From Pogonophryne albipinna (Eukaryota > Chordata > Actinopteri > Perciformes > Artedidraconidae), in the NCBI GenBank assembly GCA_028583405.1, contig CM053253.1, positions 772,013 through 836,012 on the forward strand: a stretch of DNA of 64,000 nucleotides. The letters are read 5' to 3'. Below the pieces are notes generated by a model, which worked only from the letters and a program-made list of their open reading frames with translations, was not told the origin of the DNA and did not search any database. This document shows, piece by piece, positions 1 through 10,369 of this stretch (its first letter is position 1; every line of letters starts with the position of its first letter). Position numbers and translations under genes: made by a program.

Positions 1-84
<84 letters not shown>
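1..84. repeat. (GT)n microsatellite
   Basis: An uninterrupted GT dinucleotide run begins at the window edge and ends at about position 84, so its true length is unknown. Confidence 0.97.
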
Positions 85-86
<2 letters not shown>

Positions 87-334
87 CAGAGCCCCTCTCG
101 GTGTTCCAGCAGGCCCCGCCCCCCCCGGCTGCAACAGGAAGTGGTGAGCAGCTTCACTCAATATATAAATAACCTCTATGTGCAAAGTAACTAAAGCTGC
201 AGAATGAAGTACAAGTACCTCCAATTGTACATTAAGTTCACAACTTATTTATGTCCAGATACAAAAAGAGCAGAGACTCTGTTGAATAAATGAAGTGGAG
301 TCAGAGAAGTAACCAAGTACTGTTACTCAAGTAC

Positions 335-835
335 AAGATCGGAGTACTTCTACTTTTATTCAAGATCTGAGTACTTCCACTTTTACTACAAGATCTGAGT
401 ACTTCTACTTTTATTCAAGATCTGAGTACTTCTACTTTTACTACAAGATCTGAGTACTTCTACTTTTACTACAAGATCTGAGTACTTCTACTTTTACTAC
501 AAGATCTGAGTACTTCTACTTTTACTACAAGATCTGAGTACTTCTACTTTTACTACAAGATCTGAGTACTTCTACTTTTACTACAAGATCTGAGTACTTC
601 TACTTTTATTCAAGATCTGAGTACTTCTACTTTTACTACAAGATCTGAGTACTTCTACTTTTACTACAAGATCTGAGTACTTCTACTTTTATTCAAGATC
701 TGAGTACTTCTACTTTTACTACAAGATCTGAGTACTTCTACTTTTACTCAAGATCTGAGTACTTCTACTTTTACTCAAATACAAGATCTGAGTATTTCTA
801 CTTTTACTCAAATACAAGATCTGAGTACTTCTTCC
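335..835. repeat. 28-bp minisatellite
   Basis: About 17 tandem units of roughly 28 bp built on AAGATCTGAGTACTTCTACT, with shortened units. The flanks (180-330 and 836-930) carry the GTACAAGTACCT-type sequence common in fish hAT-derived repeats, so the array probably grew inside an old non-autonomous hAT copy. It lies upstream of the first recognisable exon of gene 1 and is probably intronic. Confidence 0.85.
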
Positions 836-1014
836 ACCTCTGAGTGGAGTAGAAAGTATTGAGTAGAGTAAACTGAAAGACTCAAGTGAAGTACAAGTAC
901 CTCAAAATGTTCAGTACTTGGTCAGATTCCACCAGCAATAAAAAGCTGTCAGAGATGAAAGTATGAATGCATTTCTTTTTGAACTTTTGAGATCATGTCA
1001 TATTGTGTTTGCAG

Positions 1015-1118
1015 CGGAGGGGGGTCAGTTTGACTTCCAGCGCAGACCCTCCCTGAAGACAGAGACCTCCGGAAACCAACCGGAGAAAAAGGAGGAGAAG
1101 GGCATGACTCGATCCAGG
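1015..1118 (+). CDS. Gene 1 exon a (104 bp)
   Basis: The acceptor TTTGCAG precedes it and the donor is AGG|GTAACA. It starts with the last two bases of a codon and ends in phase 0. The peptide is charged (KPEKKEEKG-like) and ends MTRSR. The frame stays open into the intron by chance because the following minisatellite lacks stops; that extension should not be read as protein. Confidence 0.7.
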
Positions 1119-4100
1119 GTAACAGATTTATACTTTAAAGGTCACCTCTTATACAAAATGCACTTCTCCATGTCTCTTCTTCATCAACACGTGTCCCCTC
1201 TTCTTCATGTCTCTTCTACATCAACACGTGTCCCCTCTTCTTCATGTCTCTTCTACATCAACACGTGTCCCCTCTTCTTCATGTCTCTTCTTCATCAACA
1301 TGTGTCCCCTCTTCTTCATGTCTCTTCTTCATCAACATGTGTCCCCTCTTCTTCATGTCTCTTCTTCATCAACATGTGTCCCCTCTTCTCCATGTCTCTT
1401 CTTCATCAACATGTGTCCCCTCTTCTCCATGTCTCTTCTTCATCAACATGTGTCCCCTCTTCTTCATGTCTCTTCTTCATCAACATGTGTCCCCTCTTCT
1501 TCATGTCTCTTCTTCATCAACATGTGTCCCCTCTTCTTCATGTCTCTTCTTCATCAACATGTGTCCCCTCTTCTTCATGTCTCTTTTACATCAACATGTG
1601 TCCCCTCTTCTTCATGTCTCTTCTACATCAACACGTGTCCCCTCTTCTTCATGTCTCTTCTACATCAACATGTGTCCCCTCTTCTTCATGTCTCTTCTAC
1701 ATCAACATGTGTCCCCTCTTCTTCATGTCTCTTCTACATCAACATGTGTCCCCTCTTCTCCATGTCTCTTCTACATCAACACGTGTCCCCTCTTCTTCAT
1801 GTCTCTTCTTCATCAACATGTGTCCCCTCTTCTTCATGTCTCTTCTTCATCAACATGTGTCCCCTCTTCTTCATGTCTCTTCTTCATCAACATGTGTCCC
1901 CTCTTCTCCATGTCTCTTCTTCATCAACATGTGTCCCCTCTTCTTCATGTCTCTTCTTCATCAACATGTGTCCCCTCTTCTTCATGTCTCTTCTTCATCA
2001 ACATGTGTCCCCTCTTCTTCATGTCTCTTCTTCATCAACATGTGTCCCCTCTTCTTCATGTCTCTTTTACATCAACATGTGTCCCCTCTTCTTCATGTCT
2101 CTTCTACATCAACACGTGTCCCCTCTTCTTCATGTCTCTTCTACATCAACATGTGTCCCCTCTTCTTCATGTCTCTTCTACATCAACATGTGTCCCCTCT
2201 TCTTCATGTCTCTTCTTCATCAACACGTGTCCCCTCTTCTCCATGTCTCTTCTTCATCAACATGTGTCCCCTCTTCTTCATGTCTCTTCTACATCAACAT
2301 GTGTCCCCTCTTCTCCATGTCTCTTCTACATCAACATGTGTCCCCTCTTCTTCATGTCTCTTCTTCATCAACATGTGTCCCCTCTTCTCCATGTCTCTTC
2401 TTCATCAACATGTGTCCCCTCTTCTTCATGTCTCTTCTTCATCAACATGTGTCCCCTCTTCTTCATGTCTCTTCTTCATCAACATGTGTCCCCTCTTCTT
2501 CATGTCTCTTTTACATCAACATGTGTCCCCTCTTCTTCATGTCTCTTCTACATCAACACGTGTCCCCTCTTCTTCATGTCTCTTCTACATCAACATGTGT
2601 CCCCTCTTCTTCATGTCTCTTCTACATCAACATGTGTCCCCTCTTCTTCATGTCTCTTCTACATCAACATGTGTCCCCTCTTCTTCATGTCTCTTCGACA
2701 TCAACATGTGTCCCCTCTTCTTCATGTCTCTTTACATCAACATGTGTCCCCTCTTCTTCATGTCTCTTCTACATCAACACGTGTCCCCTCTTCTTCATGT
2801 CTCTTCTACATCAACATGTGTCCCCTCTTCTTCATGTCTCTTCTACATCAACATGTGTCCCCTCTTCTTCATGTCTCTTCTACATCAACATGTGTCCCCT
2901 CTTCTTCATGTCTCTTCTACATCAACATGTGTCCCCTCTTCTTCATGTCTCTTCTACATCAACATGTGTCCCCTCTTCTTCATGTCTCTTCTACATCAAC
3001 ATGTGTCCCCTCTTCTTCATGTCTCTTCTACATCAACATGTGTCCCCTCTTCTTCATGTCTCTTCTACATCAACATGTGTCCCCTCTTCTTCATGTCTCT
3101 TCTACATCAACATGTGTCCCCTCTTCTTCATGTCTCTTCGACATCAACATGTGTCCCCTCTTCTTCATGTCTCTTCTACATCACCATGTGTCCCCTCTTC
3201 TTCATGTCTCTTCTACATCAACATGTGTCCCCTCTTCTTCATGTCTCTTCTACATCACCATGTGTCCCCTCTTCTTCATGTCTCTTCTACATCAACATGT
3301 GTCCCCTCTTCTTCATGTCTCTTCTACATCAACATGTGTCCCCTCTTCTTCATGTCTCTTCTACATCACCATGTGTCCCCTCTTCTTCATGTCTCTTCTA
3401 CATCAACATGTGTCCCCTCTTCTTCATGTCTCTTCTACATCAACATGTCCCCTCTTCTTCATGTCTCTTCTACATCAACATGTCCCCTCTGTGGAAAGAG
3501 ACTCTGAAAGTTTCAGGAACAAAGATTCTCTCTCTTTTTGATCCATTTCTATAAAAACCTGTCTGAAAATGAGCTGATCAGATTTTGGCCACTTGATGAT
3601 GTCATAACGATGTTTTGTCTTGTGTAACCATTAGCCAATAGGCAACAAGGTAACCCCCCCCCCCCCCCTTATCACCTGAATCTCCTCCTAGAGCACCATT
3701 GAGTTCTTTGTAACCAAATGTCTCTCAGAGGGGCGTGGGGAGGGGCTCCTTATTTTCATCTAAAGTAACAGACAGAGAATCAGCACTTTGGAAACAGGGC
3801 TGAAACAGAGAGGATTATGGGTAATGCTGCAATGATCTGTTTGGTGTTTCGAGCCAATCAGAGTCCTGGGATCGGGAGGAACTGATAATTTATTCCGGGA
3901 AATTACTCAGACCTACTAATTGACCTAACAGAAGTTATTGAGTCGATGTAAGTGTACTGCTTCCCTCTCCCCTCCCTGTGTACTGCTGTGAGAGGAGAGG
4001 GAAGAAACGGTCTCTCCTCTCTAATCAGTGTCACCCATAAACCATTACAGGCCTCAATCTCAATTTAACAAACCCCTTTGTTTATACTGTAAATATAGAA

Positions 4101-7100
4101 AATCATAAAATATGAAACATTTTCAATTTGGGTTATACAAGAATATAATCGATTATAACTAACTTTGGTTTTAATTATTCAACCTGATATGGAGATCTGA
4201 ACAGGAGACCGGCTCTGGATGTGTCTGAGAGCTGGATACATTGATGAGAAACAGGTTAATAGGGGACCTTCAATAAAACACCTGAGAGAAGCTGAACTAA
4301 CTTCCTGTTTCCTTTTCTCCAGAGTCTCAAGTTCTTCAGACACAAACAGAAACGTGAGTGAAGAAGATTTTGATTCAAACAATAAATGCTCTGATGTTAT
4401 AAGAAAAGTTAAAGAGTTTAATATGTTATACTTTCAGCTAAAACTGCTCCTCCCCCTCCTCCATCCCAACCTGAAAGTCCTGCAGCTAACGGAGCGTCAA
4501 CTTTAGGATTCAAACTCGGTACGTGACATCACTACGTAACACTCTTTAAAGTAGAGACACTACATTCTGATATACACCTGAACATCAGCAGGAGAGGACT
4601 CTTTAAAGTAGAGACACTACATACTGATATACACCTGAACATCAGCAGGAGAGGACTCTTTAAAGTAGAGACACTACATACTGATATACACCTGATCATC
4701 AGCAGGAGAGGACTCTTTAAAGTAGAGACACTACATACTGATATACACCTGATCATCAGCAGGAGAGGACTCTTTAAAGTAGAGACACTACATACTGATA
4801 TACACCTGAACATCAGCAGGAGAGGACTCTTTAAAGTAGAGACACTACATACTGATATACACCTGAACATCAGCAGGAGAGGACTCTTTAAAGTAGAGAC
4901 ACTACATACTGATATACACCTGAACATCAGCAGGAGAGGACTCTTTAAAGTAGAGACACTACATACTGATATACACCTGAACATCAGCATGAGAGGACTC
5001 TTTAAAGTAGAGACACTACATACTGATATACATCTGAACATCAGCAGGAGAGGACTCTTTAAAGTAGAGACACTACATACTGATATACACCTGAACATCA
5101 GCAGGAGAGGACTCTTTAAAGTAGAGACACAACATACTGATATACACCTGAACATCAGCAGGAGAGGACTCTTTAAAGTAGAGACACTACATACTGATAT
5201 ACACCTGAACATCAGCAGGAGAGGACTCTTTAAAGTAGAGACACTACATACTGATATACACCTGAACATCAGCATGAGAGGACTCTTTAAAGTAGAGACA
5301 CTACATACTGATATACATCTGAACATCAGCAGGAGAGGACTCTTTAAAGTAGAGACACTACATACTGATATACACCTGAACATCAGCAGGAGAGGACTCT
5401 TTAAAGTAGAGACACTACATACTGATATACACCTGAACATCAGCAGGAGAGGACTCTTTAAAGTAGAGACACTACATACTGATATACACCTGAACATCAG
5501 CATGAGAGGACTCTTTAAAGTAGAGACACTACATACTGATATACATCTGAACATCAGCAGGAGAGGACTCTTTAAAGTAGAGACACTACATACTGATATA
5601 CACCTGAACATCAGCAGGAGAGGACTCTTTAAAGTAGAGACACTACATACTGATATACACCTGAACATCAGCAGGAGAGGACTCTTTAAAGTAGAGACAC
5701 TACATACTGATATACACCTGAACATCAGCATGAGAGGACTCTTTAAAGTAGAGACACTACATACTGATATACATCTGAACATCAGCAGGAGAGGACTCTT
5801 TAAAGTAGAGACACTACATACTGATATACACCTGAACATCAGCAGGAGAGGACTCTTTAAAGTAGAGACACAACATACTGATATACACCTGAACATCAGC
5901 AGGAGAGGACTCTTTAAAGTAGAGACACTACATACTGATATACACCTGAACATCAGCAGGAGAGGACTCTTTAAAGTAGAGACACTACATACTGATATAC
6001 ACCTGAACATCAGCATGAGAGCACTCTTTAAAGTAGAGACACTACATACTGATATACATCTGAACATCAGCAGGAGAGGACTCTTTAAAGTAGAGACACT
6101 ACATACTGATATACACCTGAACATCAGCAGGAGAGGACTCTTTAAAGTAGAGACACTACATACTGATATACACCTGAACATCAGCAGGAGAGGACTCTTT
6201 AAAGTAGAGACACTACATACTGATATACACCTGAACATCAGCATGAGAGGACTCTTTAAAGTAGAGACACTACATACTGATATACATCTGAACATCAGCA
6301 GGAGAGGACTCTTTAAAGTAGAGACACTACATACTGATATACACCTGTACATCAGCAGGAGAGGACTCTTTAAAGTAGAGACACTACATACTGATATACA
6401 CCTGAACATCAGCATGAGAGGACTCTTTAAAGTAGAGACACTACATACTGATATACATCTGAACATCAGCAGGAGAGGACTCTTTAAAGTAGAGACACTA
6501 CATACTGATATACACCTGAACATCAGCAGGAGAGGACTCTTTAAAGTAGAGACACTACATACTGATATACACCTGACCATCAGCAGGAGAGGACTCTTTA
6601 AAGTAGAGACACTACATACTGATATACACCTGAACATCAGCAGGAGATGACTCTTTAAAGTAGAGACACTACATACTGATATACACCTGACCATCAGCAG
6701 GAGAGGACTCTTTAAAGTAGAGACACTACATACTGATATACACCTGAACATCAGCATGAGAGGACTCTTTAAAGAAGAGACACTACATACTGATATACAC
6801 CTGAACATCAGCAGGAGAGGACTCTTTAAAGTAGAGACACTACATACTGATATACATCTGAACATCAGCAGGAGAGGACTCTTTAAAGTAGAGACACTAC
6901 ATACTGATATACACCTGAAAATCAGCAGGAGAGGACTCTTTAAAGTAGAGACACTACATACTGATCTACACCTGAACATCAGCAGGAGAGGACTCTTTAA
7001 AGTAGAGGCACTACATACTGATATACACCTGAACATCAGCAGGAGAGGACTCTTTAAAGTAGAGACACTACATACTGATATACACCTGAACATCAGCAGG

Positions 7101-7637
7101 AGAGGACTCTTTAAAGTAGAGACACTACATACTGATATACACCTGAACATCAGCAGGAGAGGACTCTTTAAAGTAGAGACACTACATACTGATCTACACC
7201 TGAACATCAGCAGGAGAGGACTCTTTAAAGTAGAGACACTACATACTGATATACACCTGAACATCAGCAGGAGAGGACTCTTTAAAGTAGAGACACTACA
7301 TACTGATATACACCTGAACATCAGCAGGAGAGGACTCTTTAAAGTAGAGACACTACATACTGATATACACCTGAACATCAGCAGGAGAGGACTCTTTAAA
7401 GTAGAGACACTACATACTGATATACACCTGAACATCAGCAGGAGAGGACTCTTTAAAGTAGAGACACTACATACTGATCTACACCTGAACATCAGCAGGA
7501 GAGGACTCTTTAAAGTAGAGACACTACATACTCACAAATGTATATGATTTGTAACTTTTAAATGTCTCTCCTCAGGGTTTGGATACCGCTTTGGGAAACC
7601 TAAAGGTCCCCGCAGTCATCCGGAGACCTGGGTGTGA
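1015..7637 (+). CDS. Gene 1: 3' part of an unrecognised spliced gene with C-terminal PDZ ligand
   Basis: Four exons join in frame: 1015-1118, 4323-4353, 4438-4518 and 7576-7637. All have AG acceptors and GT donors and their phases agree (entering phase 1, then 0, 1 and 1). They give about 91 residues plus a split first codon. The tail is hydrophilic and basic, with a run of four prolines near its middle, a glycine/aromatic stretch FGYRFGKPKG, and the last residues PETWV followed by TGA. [E/D]-[S/T]-W-V is a known class I PDZ ligand type, recognised for example by Erbin-like PDZ domains, so a scaffolded membrane or junction role is possible, but that is inference. I do not recognise the family and upstream exons lie outside the window. 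Introns 1 and 3 contain large minisatellites. Confidence 0.75.
1165..3490. repeat. 37-bp minisatellite, about 63 copies, intronic
   Basis: Unit: ATGTCTCTTCTACATCAACA followed by TGTGTCCCCTCTTCTTC. Because 37 is not a multiple of three and no frame contains a stop, all three forward frames are open for over 700 codons. The predicted proteins are rotations of the same repeat and are artefacts. Unit variants (TTCATC/TACATC, CACGTG/CATGTG, CTCC/CTTC) are locally clustered. A shortened unit lies near 2728 and two shortened units end the array near 3445-3490. It fills most of gene 1 intron a-b. Confidence 0.95.
3491..4322 (+). other. Remainder of gene 1 intron a-b
   Basis: Ordinary intronic sequence with a poly-C run at 3654-3668 and a pyrimidine-rich tract TTTCCTTTTCTCCAG that forms the acceptor of the next exon. 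I see no other gene or repeat here. Confidence 0.5.
4323..4353 (+). CDS. Gene 1 exon b (31-bp microexon)
   Basis: The acceptor is TTTTCTCCAG and the donor AAC|GTGAGT, close to consensus. It encodes SLKFFRHKQK and one base of the next codon. It was accepted because the size and phase fit both neighbours exactly. Confidence 0.7.
4438..4518 (+). CDS. Gene 1 exon c (81 bp, proline-rich)
   Basis: The acceptor is ATACTTTCAG and the donor CTCG|GTACGT. It carries PKTAPPPPSQPESP and ends GFKL plus one base. The phase is 1 on both sides. Confidence 0.75.
4538..7531. repeat. 57-bp minisatellite, about 52 copies, fills last intron of gene 1
   Basis: The unit contains CTGATATACACCTGAACATC, AGCAGGAGAGGACTC and TTTAAAGTAGAGACAC. 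Since 57 is 19 codons, several frames on both strands remain open (up to 986 codons on the minus strand), giving spurious 19-residue-repeat proteins. The array starts about 20 bp after the exon c donor and stops about 45 bp before the last acceptor, so roughly 98% of the 3057-bp intron is this repeat. Diagnostic variants (AGCATGAGAGG, ACATCTGAAC, CACAACATAC) recur with a higher-order period of 741 bp. Confidence 0.96.
7576..7637 (+). CDS. Gene 1 terminal coding exon, ends ETWV
   Basis: The acceptor is TCTCTCCTCAG. Two bases complete a glycine codon, followed by 19 codons ending PETWV and TGA at 7635-7637. The frame is fixed by the previous exon. Confidence 0.75.
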
Positions 7638-7860
7638 TAATATTGAAGCTGATGATGATGATGATGATGATGATTTAGCACGTCGCTAACGCACAGCGAA
7701 GAGTTCCTTACACACAGAAAAGAAGCTGAAGCTGCTTCCCTTTTCCTCTATTAACAGGAAGTGCCTTTTCCAGCGCTGATGCACTTTGTCCTGCAGAGAG
7801 GAGGCCTTTAATAACTCCTTCACCAAAGACTTGAATGTTTAATAAATCTAGCTCACCTGC
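7638..7860 (+). other. Gene 1 3' UTR with candidate polyA signal
   Basis: It follows the stop codon and holds a (GAT)n tract at about 7658-7680 and an AATAAA hexamer at 7841-7846. Repeat-derived sequence begins just after, so the transcript plausibly ends near 7860. Confidence 0.45.
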
Positions 7861-7869
7861 AGGTTATTA

Positions 7870-8550
7870 GCTTTAAGAGGCGGGTAGAGAGAGGTTTTAA
7901 TGCCGTACAACTTGGTGTAAGAGGAGTATATTTTGATATATATGTGTACATCAGTCAATGCACCATGCGTGTCATTAAGTTTGGTTTCTCCGCTATCATT
8001 CACATCCCTCTAGTATTAATATTTTTAAAGGATAAAGGTCTTTTTGAGAGGAGATTGAGGTACAGTGAATGTGATGTATACTGGTTACACACAAAATAAT
8101 TTATTAAAAAAATATAGAACTTTTTTGCATCTCGTTGTTGTTTTTTTATAGTGAACAAGAATTCATGTTTATTTTTTTTGTATTTTGGGGATGAGTCGCC
8201 TTCTGGTGGCAGAGGGAGGAACATTAGTGTTTTCTTTAAAGTAAATTCAGATTGAACACAGTAAAACAATTCAATTGAATTGTCCGTCCAAAAAAAAATA
8301 ATTATATTTTTTTACTTATAGTGAAAACCACCCTTGAATGATGGGATAGACTAAAAGCTTTAGGAATCCAAACTATAACATATAATAAGTATCCTGTATC
8401 AAGATTGATGCAAAACAAGTGACCTTTGACCTTTTTAGAGAGATTTAGAAAATAAAAAACACTTCTCGGGTCATTTGGGTGCATTTGCATATCTGGAACC
8501 CATTGGTCGATTTTGGTGATTGACATCTCTTTTTAACCGCTAGAGCCAAT
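7870..8550. repeat. piggyBac-like family copy 1, left part
   Basis: 7880-8150 matches 10325-10368 joined to 11950-12165, without the Tc1 insertion. 8330-8480 is an inverted match to about 35820-35940, and 8490-8550 is an inverted match to 34830-34910. This is therefore a rearranged copy of the family whose full element is at 32417-36198. Confidence 0.6.
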
Positions 8551-9640
8551 CAGTGGCGTTTTCTCCCGGAGGCCAAGGGAAGCCAGGCTTCCCCTGTTTT
8601 TTCGGATTGTAGTTATAATTTAAATAAATAAATAAAAACACTTTGTTTTGTTTCGATAATTCTCCTTTGCTGTGTGTGTGTTGCCGGCCCATCTCTCCCC
8701 CATTCTCATTGAGTATTTTACAAAGAGTGAAACAAACAGCGCCCCTCTAGATGTTATGGTGAAACAGTAGATTGCACTCACTGCTGCGAGAGGAGGCTAG
8801 CCGAATCTGGCTTCCCTTGGTGAAAAAAAATTGAGGGATTGACCAATCAGATGAGGCCCACGTGATGCCCCTGCCAACCTGTGATTGGTCAGGGCCATGC
8901 CAAGGGAAGCCAGCCGCCTCTTGCTTCCCTTCAGAGGTGGCTGGCGGCTGGCGATTTGATTGGACACTGCCATCCAATTAAATCACATCAACATCAGTTT
9001 TAATACTGTAACTGTCATCACCGCCGTTAGAAATTATCAAGCAAATGAAGCATTATGGAGGGTGGAGACTTGGCGTACTTAATCAAACATAACTTTACTA
9101 AACTTCCGCTACAGCAGCAACTAAAAATTAAATCAGATGACAGGCCAATGCCCGCACTCGAGCTGTGTGTACACAGAGGAAAAAGGGAGAGAATCGGATG
9201 TTCAATGAGGAAATTATGTCCGCACGGAGTGGCTAACTGGAAGCGCTAAACTTCAGCGTCTATTTTGCTGGCCATGTCTTCTTTTTGACAAGGATTCGTG
9301 CTCCCTGAACAATCCTTGGGCAACTTCAGGATTCATCGACCTTGCCAACCTGTCACGGGCAATTGAGAGGCACGGTAAATCCAAAAATCACATAGATTGT
9401 GTGATTGTCTGCATACATTAATAAGTAAAATGCTTAATTTAATAAGGAGAGAGTTTCAGCTGGAGAGTGCATGAGGACCTTTCGGTTAGATAACAGGCGT
9501 GTGCAAGTCCTGCATCTGTATGATACAAATGTGTGTAAAATGATACCGGGCGCTGTAATCACTCATCTGGTTACGTTATTGACCACCCCCCCAACCCAAA
9601 AAATGGGCTTCCCCTACATTTTCCCCACGCCACGCTACTG
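8551..9640. mobile_element. hAT element with 8-bp TSD GAGCCAAT
   Basis: It begins CAGTGGCGTTTTCTCCC and ends CCACGCCACGCTACTG. The flanks are GAGCCAAT at 8543-8550 and 9641-9648. The empty sequence exists as the inverted paralog near 34825 (...AACCAATAGAATCGATG). Inside, around 9055-9400 (+), is a frameshifted remnant of a hAT transposase N-terminus with a TTF/zinc-finger-like segment (W.TGSAKLQRLFCWPCLLFD, then a NH near 9390). It is too short and broken to be active. Confidence 0.85.
9055..9410 (+). pseudogene. hAT transposase N-terminal fragment (TTF-type zinc finger), frameshifted
   Basis: A first frame from 9055 gives a basic 64-residue peptide that stops at 9249. The adjacent frame from about 9225 reads EWLTGSAKLQRLFCWPCLLF and ends near ERHGKSKNH, the C-x2-C...H pattern of the TTF domain found before hAT transposases. 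One frameshift separates the parts and the catalytic core is absent. Confidence 0.55.
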
Positions 9641-9648
9641 GAGCCAAT

Positions 9649-10369
9649 AGAATCGAAGGGGAGTTCCTAAATCCATCTACACGTTAACATTGAGGAGTGA
9701 GAGTGATGCGCAGCCAGCATGCCCAAAACCGGAAGCTGGGTTGTAGCTCTCATACACTCTATATGAAAACTACTCTTATTGACAAAATGTGATGATGGAT
9801 TATCAGTAATCATTTCAAAGTGACAGAGACATTGGATTAACCTTCAGCAGCGTTTATATGCGTTTTATTGCCATTGAACACAACTCTTGATCAGAGAACA
9901 GCAGGTAAGACGTATTTGCCGTTTTAGCTCAGTAAAGTGAAGTTGTGTGTTGTCTTTGCTTGCCTTCACTGCTGCGGGTTTTGGTTGCAGCAGCGAAGGT
10001 CACAGTGATGATACTTATACCATTGGAATCTGTGGAATCTCAGCTTTCATATGATATCTTGTTTTGCAGATCCGATGAAGTATAACATATTTCTATCGTG
10101 AGTTCTGTGCTAAGTGCGTCAGCACTCTTTCGCTTAGTGCTAATTCAGACGCTCGGCTTTAGAGTTGTGTTTAGTTTCAGTAAAATTGGTTAATATCATC
10201 ATTTAGCTGAGTTTCTTCCCGTTAAGTGGGTATGACGCATTAATAGGTTGTTAAATGTTAAGAAGCCCTGAGACACAGTTTCGTAAATATTGTTGTGTTT
10301 GCCCCCGGGGGCGGGGGCATGGCGTTTAATGCTGTAAAACTTAGTGTAAGAGGAGTATATTTTGATATA
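9649..10369. repeat. piggyBac-like family copy 1, right part
   Basis: It shares blocks with 14400-14900 (GGAATCTGTGGAATCTCAGC, then TTAGCTGAGTTTCTTCC and AGAAGCCCTGAGACACAG) and with the ends of 32417-36198. It is non-coding and is interrupted at 10368-10369 by the Tc1 element. Confidence 0.6.

Noticed and set aside
963..3554. Open frames of 765-863 codons on the plus strand
   Set aside because: They are the same 37-bp minisatellite read in three frames. Only 1015-1118 within them has exon character.
4538..7531. Possible CRISPR-like array
   Set aside because: There are no unique spacers. Units are contiguous near-identical copies in a eukaryotic intron.
4532..7547. Open frames of up to 986 codons on both strands
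   Set aside because: A 57-bp unit (19 codons) without stops; repeat peptides with no domain, lying inside an intron.
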